A DNA stretch of 64,000 nt, from the NCBI GenBank assembly GCA_019670725.1, contig AP024629.1, positions 1,612,001 to 1,676,000 on the forward strand, in the 5' to 3' direction. The DNA is from Alphaproteobacteria bacterium SO-S41 (GTDB taxonomy: Bacteria > Pseudomonadota > Alphaproteobacteria > Micropepsales > Micropepsaceae). The translations under genes and the position numbers were made by a program. Each line of letters opens with the position of its first letter. The first letter of the stretch is position 1. The notes beneath the pieces were generated by a model. That model worked only from the letters and a program-made list of their open reading frames with translations, ran no database searches and was not told the origin of the DNA. Shown here one piece after another: positions 56,184-64,000 of the stretch.

Positions 56184-57485
56184 CTATCTCTTAATGGAGA
56201 GCATTTCCTGCAGCATCGCGTCGGCCGTGGAGATGATGCGCGTCGCGGCGGAATAGGCGCGCTGAGTCGTGATCATGTCCGTGAATTCCTTGGCGAGGTC
56301 CACGGTGGAGGCTTCGAGCCCGTCGGAGGTGATGTCGCCGGCGCCGCCGACATTCGCCTCGTTCAGCGTCACCGGACCCGACTCTTCGCTGATCCGATAC
56401 ACGTTGGAGTTGAGCGCAGTCAGGCCGTCGGGGTTGGTGAAGGTCGCCAGCGGCACCTTGTAGACCTGACGCTGGATGCCGTTGTCGAAGACGGCGGTCA
56501 CATAGCCCTCGGTGTTGATCGTGACGCCCGCCAGGCGGCCGAAGACCGCGCCGTCGATGCTGGTCGGGGTCGCCGTGGACGGGGTCTCGAACTGCGTGGC
56601 GCCGCCGGAGGGGCCGGTCGCGCCGAGGTCGAGGGCGAAGGTCTGCGGCGCGAGGCCCGAGGCTGCGGCCCAGGGAATGGTGATGTTGGGCGCCGTCGCC
56701 GGGGTCAGCAGGTTGCCGTTGGTGTCGAAGGTGATGGTGCCGGTCGCCACCGGGTTGTTGGCCGCGCCACCGATATTGGCGGCATTGCCGTCATAGATGG
56801 CTTCGTAGGACCAGGTGTTCGCCGCGGTCTTGATGAAGGCGAGGCGAACCGGCTGGACGCCGCCCTGGCTGTCATAGACCTCGATCGTGCGCTGGAAGGC
56901 GGGGGTCTGGGTGCCCGCGGCGATGCTGCCCGGGGTGTAGCCGGGCACCGCCGTCGTGCTGGCCTGGAGGTTCAGGGTGAGATCGACATTCGAGGTCGCC
57001 TGCGCCGTGCCGCCGAGCTGGCCGAGGGAGATCGGCGAGAGCGAGGAGGTGTTGGTCGGGATATTCCCGGACGCGTCCAGCTTCCAGCCCATCAGGTAGT
57101 AACCCTGGACGTTGCGCAGGTTGCCGTTCTCGTCGGGCGTGAAGGAGCCGGCGCGGGTGTAGAGCAGGTCGCCATTGCCGGTGGTGGCGGTCGGCGTCTT
57201 GTTGACGGCGAAGAAGCCCTGGCCGCTGATCGAGAGATCGGTGCTCGAATCCGTGTTCTGGATGAGGCCCTGGGTCGTGACGCGCTGCTGCGTCTCGGTC
57301 CGGACGCCGCCGGTCGAGAAGCTGCCCGCGGGTGTGTCGCGCGACAGCAGGGTCTCGAACTGCGCGACCGAGGCCTTGTAGCCGACCGTGTTCACGTTCG
57401 CGATGTTGTTGGACGAAATGCCCAGCGCACGGCTGTTGGCCGCAAGGCTGGAGACGCCCGTGAAGAGCGCGCCATAAAGGCTCAT
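56184..57485 (-). CDS. flgE: Flagellar hook protein FlgE
   Basis: 433 residues. N-terminal LYGALFTGVSSLAANSRALGISSNNIANVNTVGYKAS and the C-terminal DLAKEFTDMITTQRAYSAATRIISTADAMLQEMLSIKR are the axial-protein helical ends; the central variable domain has a Gly/Thr-rich composition. Long-repeat ends ANTVGYK and NGLEASTVDLAKEF are typical of FlgE rather than FlgF/G. Last gene of the minus-strand hook operon. Confidence 0.95.
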   Translation of the reverse strand: MSLYGALFTGVSSLAANSRALGISSNNIANVNTVGYKASVAQFETLLSRDTPAGSFSTGGVRTETQQRVTTQGLIQNTDSSTDLSISGQGFFAVNKTPTATTGNGDLLYTRAGSFTPDENGNLRNVQGYYLMGWKLDASGNIPTNTSSLSPISLGQLGGTAQATSNVDLTLNLQASTTAVPGYTPGSIAAGTQTPAFQRTIEVYDSQGGVQPVRLAFIKTAANTWSYEAIYDGNAANIGGAANNPVATGTITFDTNGNLLTPATAPNITIPWAAASGLAPQTFALDLGATGPSGGATQFETPSTATPTSIDGAVFGRLAGVTINTEGYVTAVFDNGIQRQVYKVPLATFTNPDGLTALNSNVYRISEESGPVTLNEANVGGAGDITSDGLEASTVDLAKEFTDMITTQRAYSAATRIISTADAMLQEMLSIKR

Positions 57486-57587
57486 GATCTAGTACTTCCC
57501 CGTTTGCGAGACCGCCGCGCTTCGCGCATCCGGCTCGCCCCCTGTTGCGATGCGCGCGGCCTTTGGCCGGCGCGCTCTCAAATCATG

Positions 57588-58256
57588 TCAGGCGCTCGGC
57601 GCAGCCACAGGCTGGCGCACGGCGTTGACATCAGACAGTTTCAGTTTCACGCCGCCGACATCGAGGACGACCTGGCCGTCGACGGTTTCGACGCCCGCGA
57701 CGACGCCCGAGAGGCTGAGCGGTGCGGTCATGCTCTCGCCGGCGGAATCAACCGCCTTGACGGTCAGCGTGTAGACGCCGTCCGGCGCGGTGGCGCCGGC
57801 ATTGGTCTTGCCGTCCCAGCCGACCGTATTGGCGCCCGCCTTGAGCGGGCCGGTGCCGGAGAAGACGGTCTTGCCCGACGCATCCGTCACCGTGAGCGAG
57901 ACGCTCGCGGCCGGGCGGGGCAGCGTATAGGTCCATTCGGCGATGCCGTTGCTGAGCGCCGCATCCGGCGAATCCGCCGAGACTTCGCGGCCGATATAGG
58001 AGACTGCCGAACCGAGACCGGCGTTCTGCTGCAGGCCGATCAGCGTTTCGAGGTTCTTGTTGGTGTAGATGTTCTGCTCGACCGACGAGTACTGCACGAG
58101 CTGCTGCGTGAACTGGCTCGTGTCCATCGGCTCCAGCGGATCCTGGTTCTGGAGCTGCGCGGTCAGGAGCTTCAGGAAGGTGTCGAAGTTGCCCGACAGC
58201 GTCTTGCTGGCGCTGCCCGCCTGCGTGGCGGCTGAGGTGGCTGAGGAAACGTCCAT
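57588..58256 (-). CDS. flgD: Flagellar hook cap protein FlgD
   Basis: 222 residues: N-terminal LSGNFDTFLKLLTAQLQNQDPLEPMDTSQFTQQLVQYSSVEQNI, the FlgD signature, then the FLG_D tudor-like and Ig-like domains (TYTLPRPAASVSLTVTDASGKTVFSGTGPLKAGANTVGWDGKTNAGATAPDGVYTLTV). Needed to polymerise hook subunits. The gap to flgE (102 bases) holds a GC-rich inverted repeat but no sigma-54 site that I can see. Confidence 0.94.
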   Translation of the reverse strand: MDVSSATSAATQAGSASKTLSGNFDTFLKLLTAQLQNQDPLEPMDTSQFTQQLVQYSSVEQNIYTNKNLETLIGLQQNAGLGSAVSYIGREVSADSPDAALSNGIAEWTYTLPRPAASVSLTVTDASGKTVFSGTGPLKAGANTVGWDGKTNAGATAPDGVYTLTVKAVDSAGESMTAPLSLSGVVAGVETVDGQVVLDVGGVKLKLSDVNAVRQPVAAPSA

Positions 58257-58273
58257 GATCTGCTGTTCTTTCT

Positions 58274-59461
58274 TCAGACCGAGATATCGAGAGCGCCGGT
58301 GCGCCAGCTGGTTTGCTGGGCGGCGGCGGCGATGAGGGGTTCGGCGGCGGCAGCGTCGCGGCGGACCGAGGCGCCGCCATAGGCAGCCTCGCGCGCATCG
58401 GCGCCGCCAGAGCCGGGGCCCTGGTCGTTGAGCGTGAAGGTGATGGCGTCTTCGCCGAGTTCGACGCCGGCTTCGCGCAGCGCGGATTCGAGCGCGCCGC
58501 TTTCGCGCTTCAGCAGCTCGAAGGATTCACTGTTCTCGGCTGAGAGCACGGCTTTCAGCTTGCCGTCGCTGCCGGTTTCCAACTTGACGTCGACCTGGCC
58601 AAGTTCGACGGGGTCGAGGCGGATCTCGATCGCGCGCGTGGCGCCGTCCTTGGTGTGGACGCGCATCGCGAGAATGGGCGCGGCGATCGCCGTCTGCGCC
58701 GAGGTCTCGCGGGCGAGGGGGATGCGGACCTCGCTGGTGCGCGCGTCGCCGGCGGCCGTGGCGGGCGCGAGCGGATCGGCGGCGGCAGGCGCTGCAGAGG
58801 GCGCGGGACTCAGGATCTCTTCGGCCTTGGCGGTTGCCGAGGCGACATGATCCTGCGGCTTCGCACCGCGTTCGGTGACGGCGGCAACGGCTTCGAGCTT
58901 CGCATCGCCGGTGCGCGCGGCGGCCGCTTCGGCTTTCGCCGAGGTGTCGCCGGTTTCCAGCTTGGCGGCCGCATGGGCGGCGGCGCGCGTGGGTTTGGCT
59001 TTCGATGCGGGCGTGGTGGGGGTGCCCGTCTCCGCCGTTTCGGTGGTCTCGGCGTTCAATGCGGTCGTGGCGATGGTCGCGCCCTGTGCGCCGCCGGCGG
59101 CGAGAGCTGCGAGCAGCGCGGCGGGCAGCGCGGTGTCGGTCGGGACGACGCCCGTCGCGTCCGTCGCTTTGCCCGAGGCTTTGTCGGGGGCGTTCAGGTT
59201 GGTGACGAGCGGGCCGCCGGTGAGAGACGTCCGCGGCAGGCGACCGGTCTTGCCGGTCTTGTCGGCGTCGGTGGAGGCATCGCTGTCGGACGCCTTGGCG
59301 ATGGGCGTCGCGGACTTGCCGCCGGGCTTGTCCGGCTTCGCAGCGGTTTCGCCCGTCAGCAGGGTCAGGAATTCGGCCGCGCCCTTGCCGGGCTCGTCGT
59401 CATTGACGGCGGGCGGCGCGGTGGTCGTCGGCGTGGTCAGCGCTGCGGCGCTGGTTTCCAT
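58274..59461 (-). CDS. fliK: Flagellar hook-length control protein FliK
   Basis: 395 residues: a long low-complexity Ala/Thr/Lys/Asp-rich N-terminal half (the molecular ruler) and a C-terminal Flg_hook domain (AIEIRLDPVELGQVDVKLETGSDGKLKAVLSAENSESFELLKRESGALESALREAGV). Low conservation is normal for FliK; the assignment rests on the C-terminal domain and the position before flgD-flgE. A sigma-54-type site lies 40 bases upstream. Confidence 0.85.
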   Translation of the reverse strand: METSAAALTTPTTTAPPAVNDDEPGKGAAEFLTLLTGETAAKPDKPGGKSATPIAKASDSDASTDADKTGKTGRLPRTSLTGGPLVTNLNAPDKASGKATDATGVVPTDTALPAALLAALAAGGAQGATIATTALNAETTETAETGTPTTPASKAKPTRAAAHAAAKLETGDTSAKAEAAAARTGDAKLEAVAAVTERGAKPQDHVASATAKAEEILSPAPSAAPAAADPLAPATAAGDARTSEVRIPLARETSAQTAIAAPILAMRVHTKDGATRAIEIRLDPVELGQVDVKLETGSDGKLKAVLSAENSESFELLKRESGALESALREAGVELGEDAITFTLNDQGPGSGGADAREAAYGGASVRRDAAAAEPLIAAAAQQTSWRTGALDISV

Positions 59462-59500
59462 TGGAAGCCCTGAAGCTGGCGATACGGTCGGCCTCTCTAA

Positions 59501-59515
59501 GCAAGGGCGAGGCCA
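59501..59515 (-). promoter_or_regulatory. Sigma-54-type promoter of the fliK-flgD-flgE operon
   Basis: On the minus strand TGGCC-N6-TTGC, with the invariant GG (59514-59513) and GC (59502-59501) separated by exactly ten bases. Predicted start about 12 bases further, leaving a leader of roughly 30 bases to fliK. Together with flbD this fits late-class control. Confidence 0.6.
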
Positions 59516-59626
59516 GCGCGAATCAGCCGGAAAGCCGCTGAAATGCTGGCCATAAACGATTCAGAAAGGCGGAAAGAACTGCAGGGCGCGCCGCTTTCTG
59601 CCGGGCAGAGAGGCGGTTTCGCAAAG

Positions 59627-59641
59627 TGGCGCGCGCGTTGC
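59627..59641 (+). promoter_or_regulatory. Sigma-54-type promoter of flgK-flgL
   Basis: TGGCGC-GCGCG-TTGC with GG (59628-59629) and GC (59640-59641) ten bases apart, about 168 bases before flgK. It is divergent from the fliK site. The rest of the 347-base gap 59462-59808 contains no coding frame I can support. Confidence 0.5.
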
Positions 59642-59808
59642 AATTCATCCGGCATGACGAGGTGCACGCCACGACGGCTCCGACGGCACGATGCGGAAAC
59701 CTGCACGCCTCAATGGTGTGCGGGCGTTAGGCGTATCGGCGTGCCCGGCAGATTCGGCCATGCACCGGCAAAAGATTCCGCATCGCAGACAGAAGTGGCG
59801 GGTGCGCC

Positions 59809-61950
59809 ATGTCGATAAACTCGATCCTCAATAGCGGACTGTCCGCGCTGCTGGCCAATCAGGCGGCGCTGCGGACGACGGCGTCGAACATCTCCAACGT
59901 TAACACGCCGGACTATGTGCGCCGGATCGTGCAGTTCCAGAGCCAGACGACAGATGGCGTGCTGGGCGGCGTGGAGCTCGGGTCGGTCAAGCGCGCGGTC
60001 GATCAGTATCTGAACGGCGAACGGCTGGCGGCCTCCTCGACCGCCGGCGAGACGGATGCCGCGGACCGGTTCCTCGACCAGTTGCAGAAGGCGATGGGCG
60101 GCGTGGCGGATGGGCGCGACCCGGCCTCGCGCGTCGCCGCGATGACGGCGGGGCTGGCGCAGCTTGCGACCGATCCAGCGTCGGCCGCGATGAAGGCCGA
60201 TTTCGTCCAGAAGATGAAGGACTTCGCGCAGGGGATCGCCGATCTCGCCGACAAGACGCAGGATCTGCGTGCGCAGGCCGATGCCGAGATCGGCACGACG
60301 ATCACGCGGGTCAACGATCTGACGAAGCGGATCGCGGAACTGAACCTGCCGATCCAGAAGGCGACGATCGCGGGCGACCAGGCCAGCATCCTGCGCGACG
60401 AGCGCGATGCGGCGGTGCGCGAACTTGCGGGGCTGATCGACATCAAGGTCGATGAAGGCGCCTCGGGCCGCGTAAACGTCACGACGACGAGCGGTTACAC
60501 GCTGGTCAGCGAGAACGCGTCGGAAGCGAGCCATATCGAGCTTGGCGCCGTATCTGCGGAGACCGTGTTCCCGGGCCTGACGGTGGTGCGGCGGAACGCC
60601 TCGACCGGCGCCCAGATCGGGCCGGCGGAAGCGTTCGAGAAACACATAACCGGCGGTTCGCTGCGCGGGCTGCTCGATCTGCGCGACACGACGCTGCCCA
60701 ATATCGCCGAACAGATCGGCGCGATGGCGGCAGGCGCGGCCGAGGCGTTCAACGCGGCATCGAATGCGTCCTCGGCCTGGCCGGCGCCGACCTCGCTGAC
60801 CGGGCGCGATACGGGACTGCTGGCGAGCGATGCGCTGGGCTTCACGGGTAAGTCGGCGATCGCGGTCGTCGATGGCCAAGGCAAGCTGGTGCGCCGGGTG
60901 GATGTGGATTTCACGGCCGGCACGCTGTCGGTCGACGGCGGCGCGGCGACGGCGTTCACTAGCACGGTCGGCGGATTCACGACGGCGCTGAACACGGCGC
61001 TGGGTGGTACGGGCAGCGCGAGCTTCACCGACGGCGTGCTGACGCTGAACGGCAGCGGCGGCAACGGCATCGCCGTGCAGCAGGATGCGACCAATCCGTC
61101 CGATCGCGCGGGCCGCGGCTTCTCGCATACGTTCGGACTGAACGATGTGTTCGTGTCGAGCGTGCCGACGAGCTTTGCGACCGGGCTGAAGAGCACGGAC
61201 GCGCACGGCTTCACGGCGGGCCAGCAGGTCCAATTCGGCCTGCGCAGCGCGAGTGGCGCGATCTCGCAGCAATTCACCTACACGGTCAGCGGTTCGACGA
61301 TCGGCGATGTCGTCAACGGACTGAACGCGGCGGCCGGCACCAATGGCAGTTTCGCGCTGGGCGCCGATGGCAGTATCGCGTTCACGCCGACCGGCGGCAG
61401 TGCGCAGCGACTGGAAATCGTGGGCGACTCGACCGAGCGCGGCACGACCGGGGTCTCGCTGACCGAACTCTTCGGCATCGGATCGCGCTACAAGATGGCG
61501 CAGGGCACGGGGCTGAGCGTCAAGCCGTCGCTCGCCGCCAATCCGAATGCCGTTCCGACGGCGCAGCTCGACCTGTCGTCGACGACGGCGATCGGCGATA
61601 TCGTGCTGGCCTCCGCCGACAACAAGGGCGCGCTGGCGCTGCAGGCGGCGGGCGCGAGCGTCAAATTCGCCGCGGCGGGGTTCGCCGGCGCGCAGTCGAC
61701 GTCGCTGTCCACATATGCCTCGTCGCTGGTTGCCGCCATCGGCCAGCGCTCGGCCTCGGCGACCAATGCGGCGAGCGATGCCGCCGCGTTGCGGAAAGAG
61801 GTCGAGGAGCGCGCCGTCAGCCATGAGGGCGTCAATCTGGATGAAGAACTCGCCAACATGATGGTGTTCCAGCAGGCCTATAATGCCGGGGCGCGGCTGA
61901 TCACCACAGCGCAGAAGCTCTATGACGAGCTGCTGCAGCTGATGCGTTAG
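59809..61950 (+). CDS. flgK: Flagellar hook-filament junction protein FlgK
   Basis: 713 residues. N-terminal LNSGLSALLANQAALRTTASNISNVNTPDYVRR and C-terminal GVNLDEELANMMVFQQAYNAGARLITTAQKLYDELLQLM are the axial-family ends of HAP1. The long middle (residues 280-620) has repetitive Ser/Thr/Gly-rich segments, somewhat longer than in enteric FlgK. Followed by flgL after 15 bases. Confidence 0.93.
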   Translation: MSINSILNSGLSALLANQAALRTTASNISNVNTPDYVRRIVQFQSQTTDGVLGGVELGSVKRAVDQYLNGERLAASSTAGETDAADRFLDQLQKAMGGVADGRDPASRVAAMTAGLAQLATDPASAAMKADFVQKMKDFAQGIADLADKTQDLRAQADAEIGTTITRVNDLTKRIAELNLPIQKATIAGDQASILRDERDAAVRELAGLIDIKVDEGASGRVNVTTTSGYTLVSENASEASHIELGAVSAETVFPGLTVVRRNASTGAQIGPAEAFEKHITGGSLRGLLDLRDTTLPNIAEQIGAMAAGAAEAFNAASNASSAWPAPTSLTGRDTGLLASDALGFTGKSAIAVVDGQGKLVRRVDVDFTAGTLSVDGGAATAFTSTVGGFTTALNTALGGTGSASFTDGVLTLNGSGGNGIAVQQDATNPSDRAGRGFSHTFGLNDVFVSSVPTSFATGLKSTDAHGFTAGQQVQFGLRSASGAISQQFTYTVSGSTIGDVVNGLNAAAGTNGSFALGADGSIAFTPTGGSAQRLEIVGDSTERGTTGVSLTELFGIGSRYKMAQGTGLSVKPSLAANPNAVPTAQLDLSSTTAIGDIVLASADNKGALALQAAGASVKFAAAGFAGAQSTSLSTYASSLVAAIGQRSASATNAASDAAALRKEVEERAVSHEGVNLDEELANMMVFQQAYNAGARLITTAQKLYDELLQLMR

Positions 61951-61965
61951 TAAGGGAAGACCGCC

Positions 61966-62895
61966 ATGGAACGCGTCGCCACGCTGATGCACTCGACCGC
62001 CATGCTGAGCGAGCTGACGCGCACGCAGCGCAGCCTGTTCGATGCGCAGGAGCAGGTCTCGACCGGCAAGCGGATCAACGAGTTCTCGGATTCGCCGAGC
62101 GAACTCGGCGCGCTGATGGCGGCGCGGGCGGCGGATGCGAAGACCGCCGACTTCGAGGCCAGCGCCAAGGCGATGCTGGGGCGGCTGGATCTCCAGGACA
62201 CGCATATGGAGGAGATGGCTAGCGTCGTCGACGATCTGAAGCAGAGCGTGCTGGATGCGGTCGCCAATGGCGGCGCCACGGCGCTGATGTCGGAGGTCGA
62301 GGGTTCGGTGAGCCGGATGGTGTCGATCCTCAACACCCAGGTCGACGGCAAGTATATCTATGGCGGGACGCGCCAGGACGTGCCGCCGGTGACGGTGGAT
62401 TCGCTGAATGCGCTGCTGGGGCTCGGCTCGACCGCGCAGGCTTTCCAGAACAACACCGTGCAGCAGACCGGCAAGGTCGACGCCAACCAGAGCGTCGTCT
62501 TCGGGCAGCTGGCGAGCACGCTCGGCCAGCCGCTGTTCGACATCGTGCGGCAGATCGGGGCGTTCAATGCGAGCGCCAGCGGGCCGTTCACCGATACGCT
62601 GAACGAGACGCAGTCCTCGTTCCTGACCTCGCTGATCCCGGGCCTGACCTCGGCCTATAGCGACGCCAACACCGCGCTGGCGCAGAACGGCGTCTCCTAC
62701 AAGGCGACGAAGGACGCGATCGAGCGCCACGGGGATACGCGGGCGACGCTGGCCGGGATGATCAACGATATCGAAGACATCGACATGGCGACCGCGATCA
62801 CCAATCTGAACAACGCCCAGACGGCGATGCAGGCCTCGGCCAAGACGTTCTCGATGGTCCAGAACATGTCGCTGCTGGACTACCTGCCGCTGTAG
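61966..62895 (+). CDS. flgL: Flagellar hook-filament junction protein FlgL
   Basis: 309 residues. N-terminal ERVATLMHSTAMLSELTRTQRSLFDAQEQVSTGKRINEFSDSPSELGALM and C-terminal DIDMATAITNLNNAQTAMQASAKTFSMVQNMSLLDYL show the flagellin-like ends of HAP3, with the position after flgK deciding FlgL over flagellin. Filament cap and flagellin genes are outside the window. Confidence 0.92.
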   Translation: MERVATLMHSTAMLSELTRTQRSLFDAQEQVSTGKRINEFSDSPSELGALMAARAADAKTADFEASAKAMLGRLDLQDTHMEEMASVVDDLKQSVLDAVANGGATALMSEVEGSVSRMVSILNTQVDGKYIYGGTRQDVPPVTVDSLNALLGLGSTAQAFQNNTVQQTGKVDANQSVVFGQLASTLGQPLFDIVRQIGAFNASASGPFTDTLNETQSSFLTSLIPGLTSAYSDANTALAQNGVSYKATKDAIERHGDTRATLAGMINDIEDIDMATAITNLNNAQTAMQASAKTFSMVQNMSLLDYLPL

Positions 62896-62928
62896 CGCCT
62901 GACGGCCGGGGGCTTTATAAGCCCGGCC

Positions 62929-64000
62929 ATGATCGACCTTGGTCTTTCCAAGCCCCGCGCGGAAACCCGCGTCGTCGTCGCCATGTCGGGCGGCGTCGAC
63001 TCGACGGTGACGGCTGCGCTGCTGAAAGAGGCGGGCTACGACACGGTCGGCGTCACGCTGCAGCTCTACGATCACGGCGCGGCGGTGCAGCGCAAGGGCG
63101 CGTGCTGCGCCGGGGCGGATATCCGCGATGCGCGGGCCGCGGCGGCCTCGATCGGCATTCCCCATTATGTGCTGGATTTCGAGGCGAAGTTCCGCGCGGC
63201 GGTGATGGAGAATTTCGCGGACGCCTATCTCAACGGCGAGACGCCGGTGCCGTGCATCACCTGCAACGAGACGGTGAAGTTCACCGATCTGGTGGCGGTG
63301 GCGAAGGATCTGGGCGCCGATGCGATGGCGACGGGACACTATATCCGCCGCGTGATGGGGCCGCAGGGGCCGGAGCTGCATCGCGCGTTCGATGCGAGCC
63401 GGGACCAGAGCTATTTCCTGTTCTCGATGACGCCGGCGCAGCTCGATTTCGTGCACTTCCCGCTGGGCGATCTGCCCAAGAGCGAGACGCGGGCGCTGGC
63501 CGCGAAGTTCGGCCTCGGCGTTGCGGAGAAGCCGGACAGCCAGGATATCTGCTTCGTGCCCGAGGGCCGCTATGGGGACATCGTCAGGCGGATGCGCAGC
63601 GATGCGGCGGCGCCGGGCGAGATCGTCGATCTCGAGGGCCGGGTGCTGGGCACGCATCAGGGGATCGTGAACTACACGGTCGGGCAGCGCCGCGGGCTGG
63701 ATCTCAAGACGGCGGGGCAGGCGCTTTATGTGATCCGGCTGGAGCCGCGGGCGCGGCGCGTGGTCGTGGGACCGCGCGAGGCGCTGGTGGTGCGCGAGCT
63801 GATCATCGACCGGGTCAACTGGCTGGGCGATGCGCCGCTGGCGGCCGAGCCGATGACAGTGCTGGCGCGGGTGCGCTCGACGCGGCCGCCGATGGAGGCG
63901 AGCGTTGTCGGGCTGGGCGCCGGGCGGGCCAGGGTCACGATCTTCGGCGGCGAGGCGGGCGTGGCGCCGGGACAGGCCTGCGTCTTCTATGCGGCGGACG
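62929..64000 (+). CDS. mnmA: tRNA-specific 2-thiouridylase MnmA, 3' end missing
   Basis: 357 codons are visible and the frame is open at the window end. Thiolates U34 of tRNA Lys, Glu and Gln using sulfur from the Isc/Tus relay. Seen: PP-loop [23 protein letters not shown] with the first catalytic Cys, RDQSYFLF, and [12 protein letters not shown] with the second Cys, then [10 protein letters not shown]. Start ATG 62929 lies 33 bases after flgL. A hairpin (GGCCGGG 62904-62910, CCCGGCC 62922-62928) abuts the ATG with no Shine-Dalgarno, and a TATAAG-like -10 in its loop suggests a leaderless start. tRNA-Glu, a substrate class, is encoded at 24032. Confidence 0.92.
   Translation, partial: MIDLGLSKPRAETRVVVAMSGGVDSTVTAALLKEAGYDTVGVTLQLYDHGAAVQRKGACCAGADIRDARAAAASIGIPHYVLDFEAKFRAAVMENFADAYLNGETPVPCITCNETVKFTDLVAVAKDLGADAMATGHYIRRVMGPQGPELHRAFDASRDQSYFLFSMTPAQLDFVHFPLGDLPKSETRALAAKFGLGVAEKPDSQDICFVPEGRYGDIVRRMRSDAAAPGEIVDLEGRVLGTHQGIVNYTVGQRRGLDLKTAGQALYVIRLEPRARRVVVGPREALVVRELIIDRVNWLGDAPLAAEPMTVLARVRSTRPPMEASVVGLGAGRARVTIFGGEAGVAPGQACVFYAAD

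Noticed and set aside
59710-63657. Open frame of 1,315 codons on the minus strand opposite flgK, flgL and mnmA
   Set aside because: Arg/His-rich composition typical of an antisense frame in GC-rich DNA; the plus strand carries three recognised genes over the same span.

Overview
The window is high-GC DNA from an alphaproteobacterium of the CtrA cell-cycle group. The evidence is a CtrA response regulator, a ChpT phosphotransferase, SciP (DUF1153), FlbD, a group II RpoH carrying the alphaproteobacterial RpoH box, a DUF1134 protein, DUF3553, and CtrA boxes of the form TTAA-N7-TTAA. The flagellar gene order (fliF-fliG-fliH-fliN-flbD, then sciP, then flgE-flgD-fliK) matches Caulobacter-like genomes best, so I infer a Caulobacterales-like or neighbouring lineage. 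The species cannot be named from the sequence.

Layout. 1-5 kb: the 3' part of a TonB-dependent receptor, an AraC-type regulator, folP and a small secreted protein. 5-14 kb: housekeeping metabolism, with glmM-thiD-phzF-like-map in one tight run, then serC-serA behind a structured leader, a GFA-type protein, purA behind a terminator-like hairpin, and a GNAT enzyme. 14-24 kb: an NMO-type flavoenzyme and a secreted trypsin-like protease; two paralogous proteins of unknown function flanking a guanidine-II riboswitch, gdx/sugE and a DUF2214 gene; then rpoH, a CPA1 antiporter, rluD and tRNA-Glu. 24-34 kb: a hemerythrin, hrpB, a lone secF, an autotransporter-like protein, a LuxR solo, DUF1134, qmcA-nfeD and a tandem universal stress protein.

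34-43 kb holds the cell-cycle phosphorelay: cysQ and DUF3553 opposite chpT with a CtrA box between them, a single-domain receiver, a P450, a secreted protein with three CVNH-like repeats, a PPOX-type flavoprotein behind a perfect inverted repeat, a methyltransferase, and ctrA divergent from fliI-fliJ across a CtrA box. 43-63 kb is mainly flagellar. On the minus strand lie fliF-fliG-fliH-fliN-flbD-flhA-flhF-flhG, followed by lemA and two DUF2207 genes; then sciP with its own CtrA box and terminator; then fliK-flgD-flgE. On the plus strand lie flgK-flgL. Divergent sigma-54-type sites sit between fliK and flgK, as expected if FlbD drives the late genes. The window ends inside mnmA.

The strongest regulatory picture is a closed circuit: CtrA boxes lie upstream of chpT (which feeds CtrA), sciP (which restrains CtrA) and fliI/ctrA, all within about 21 kb. 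I did not find a convincing wholly new system. The best unexplained items are the paralog pair around gdx, the triple CVNH protein, the inverted-repeat operator before the PPOX gene, and the hairpin-controlled leaders of serC, purA and the autotransporter.
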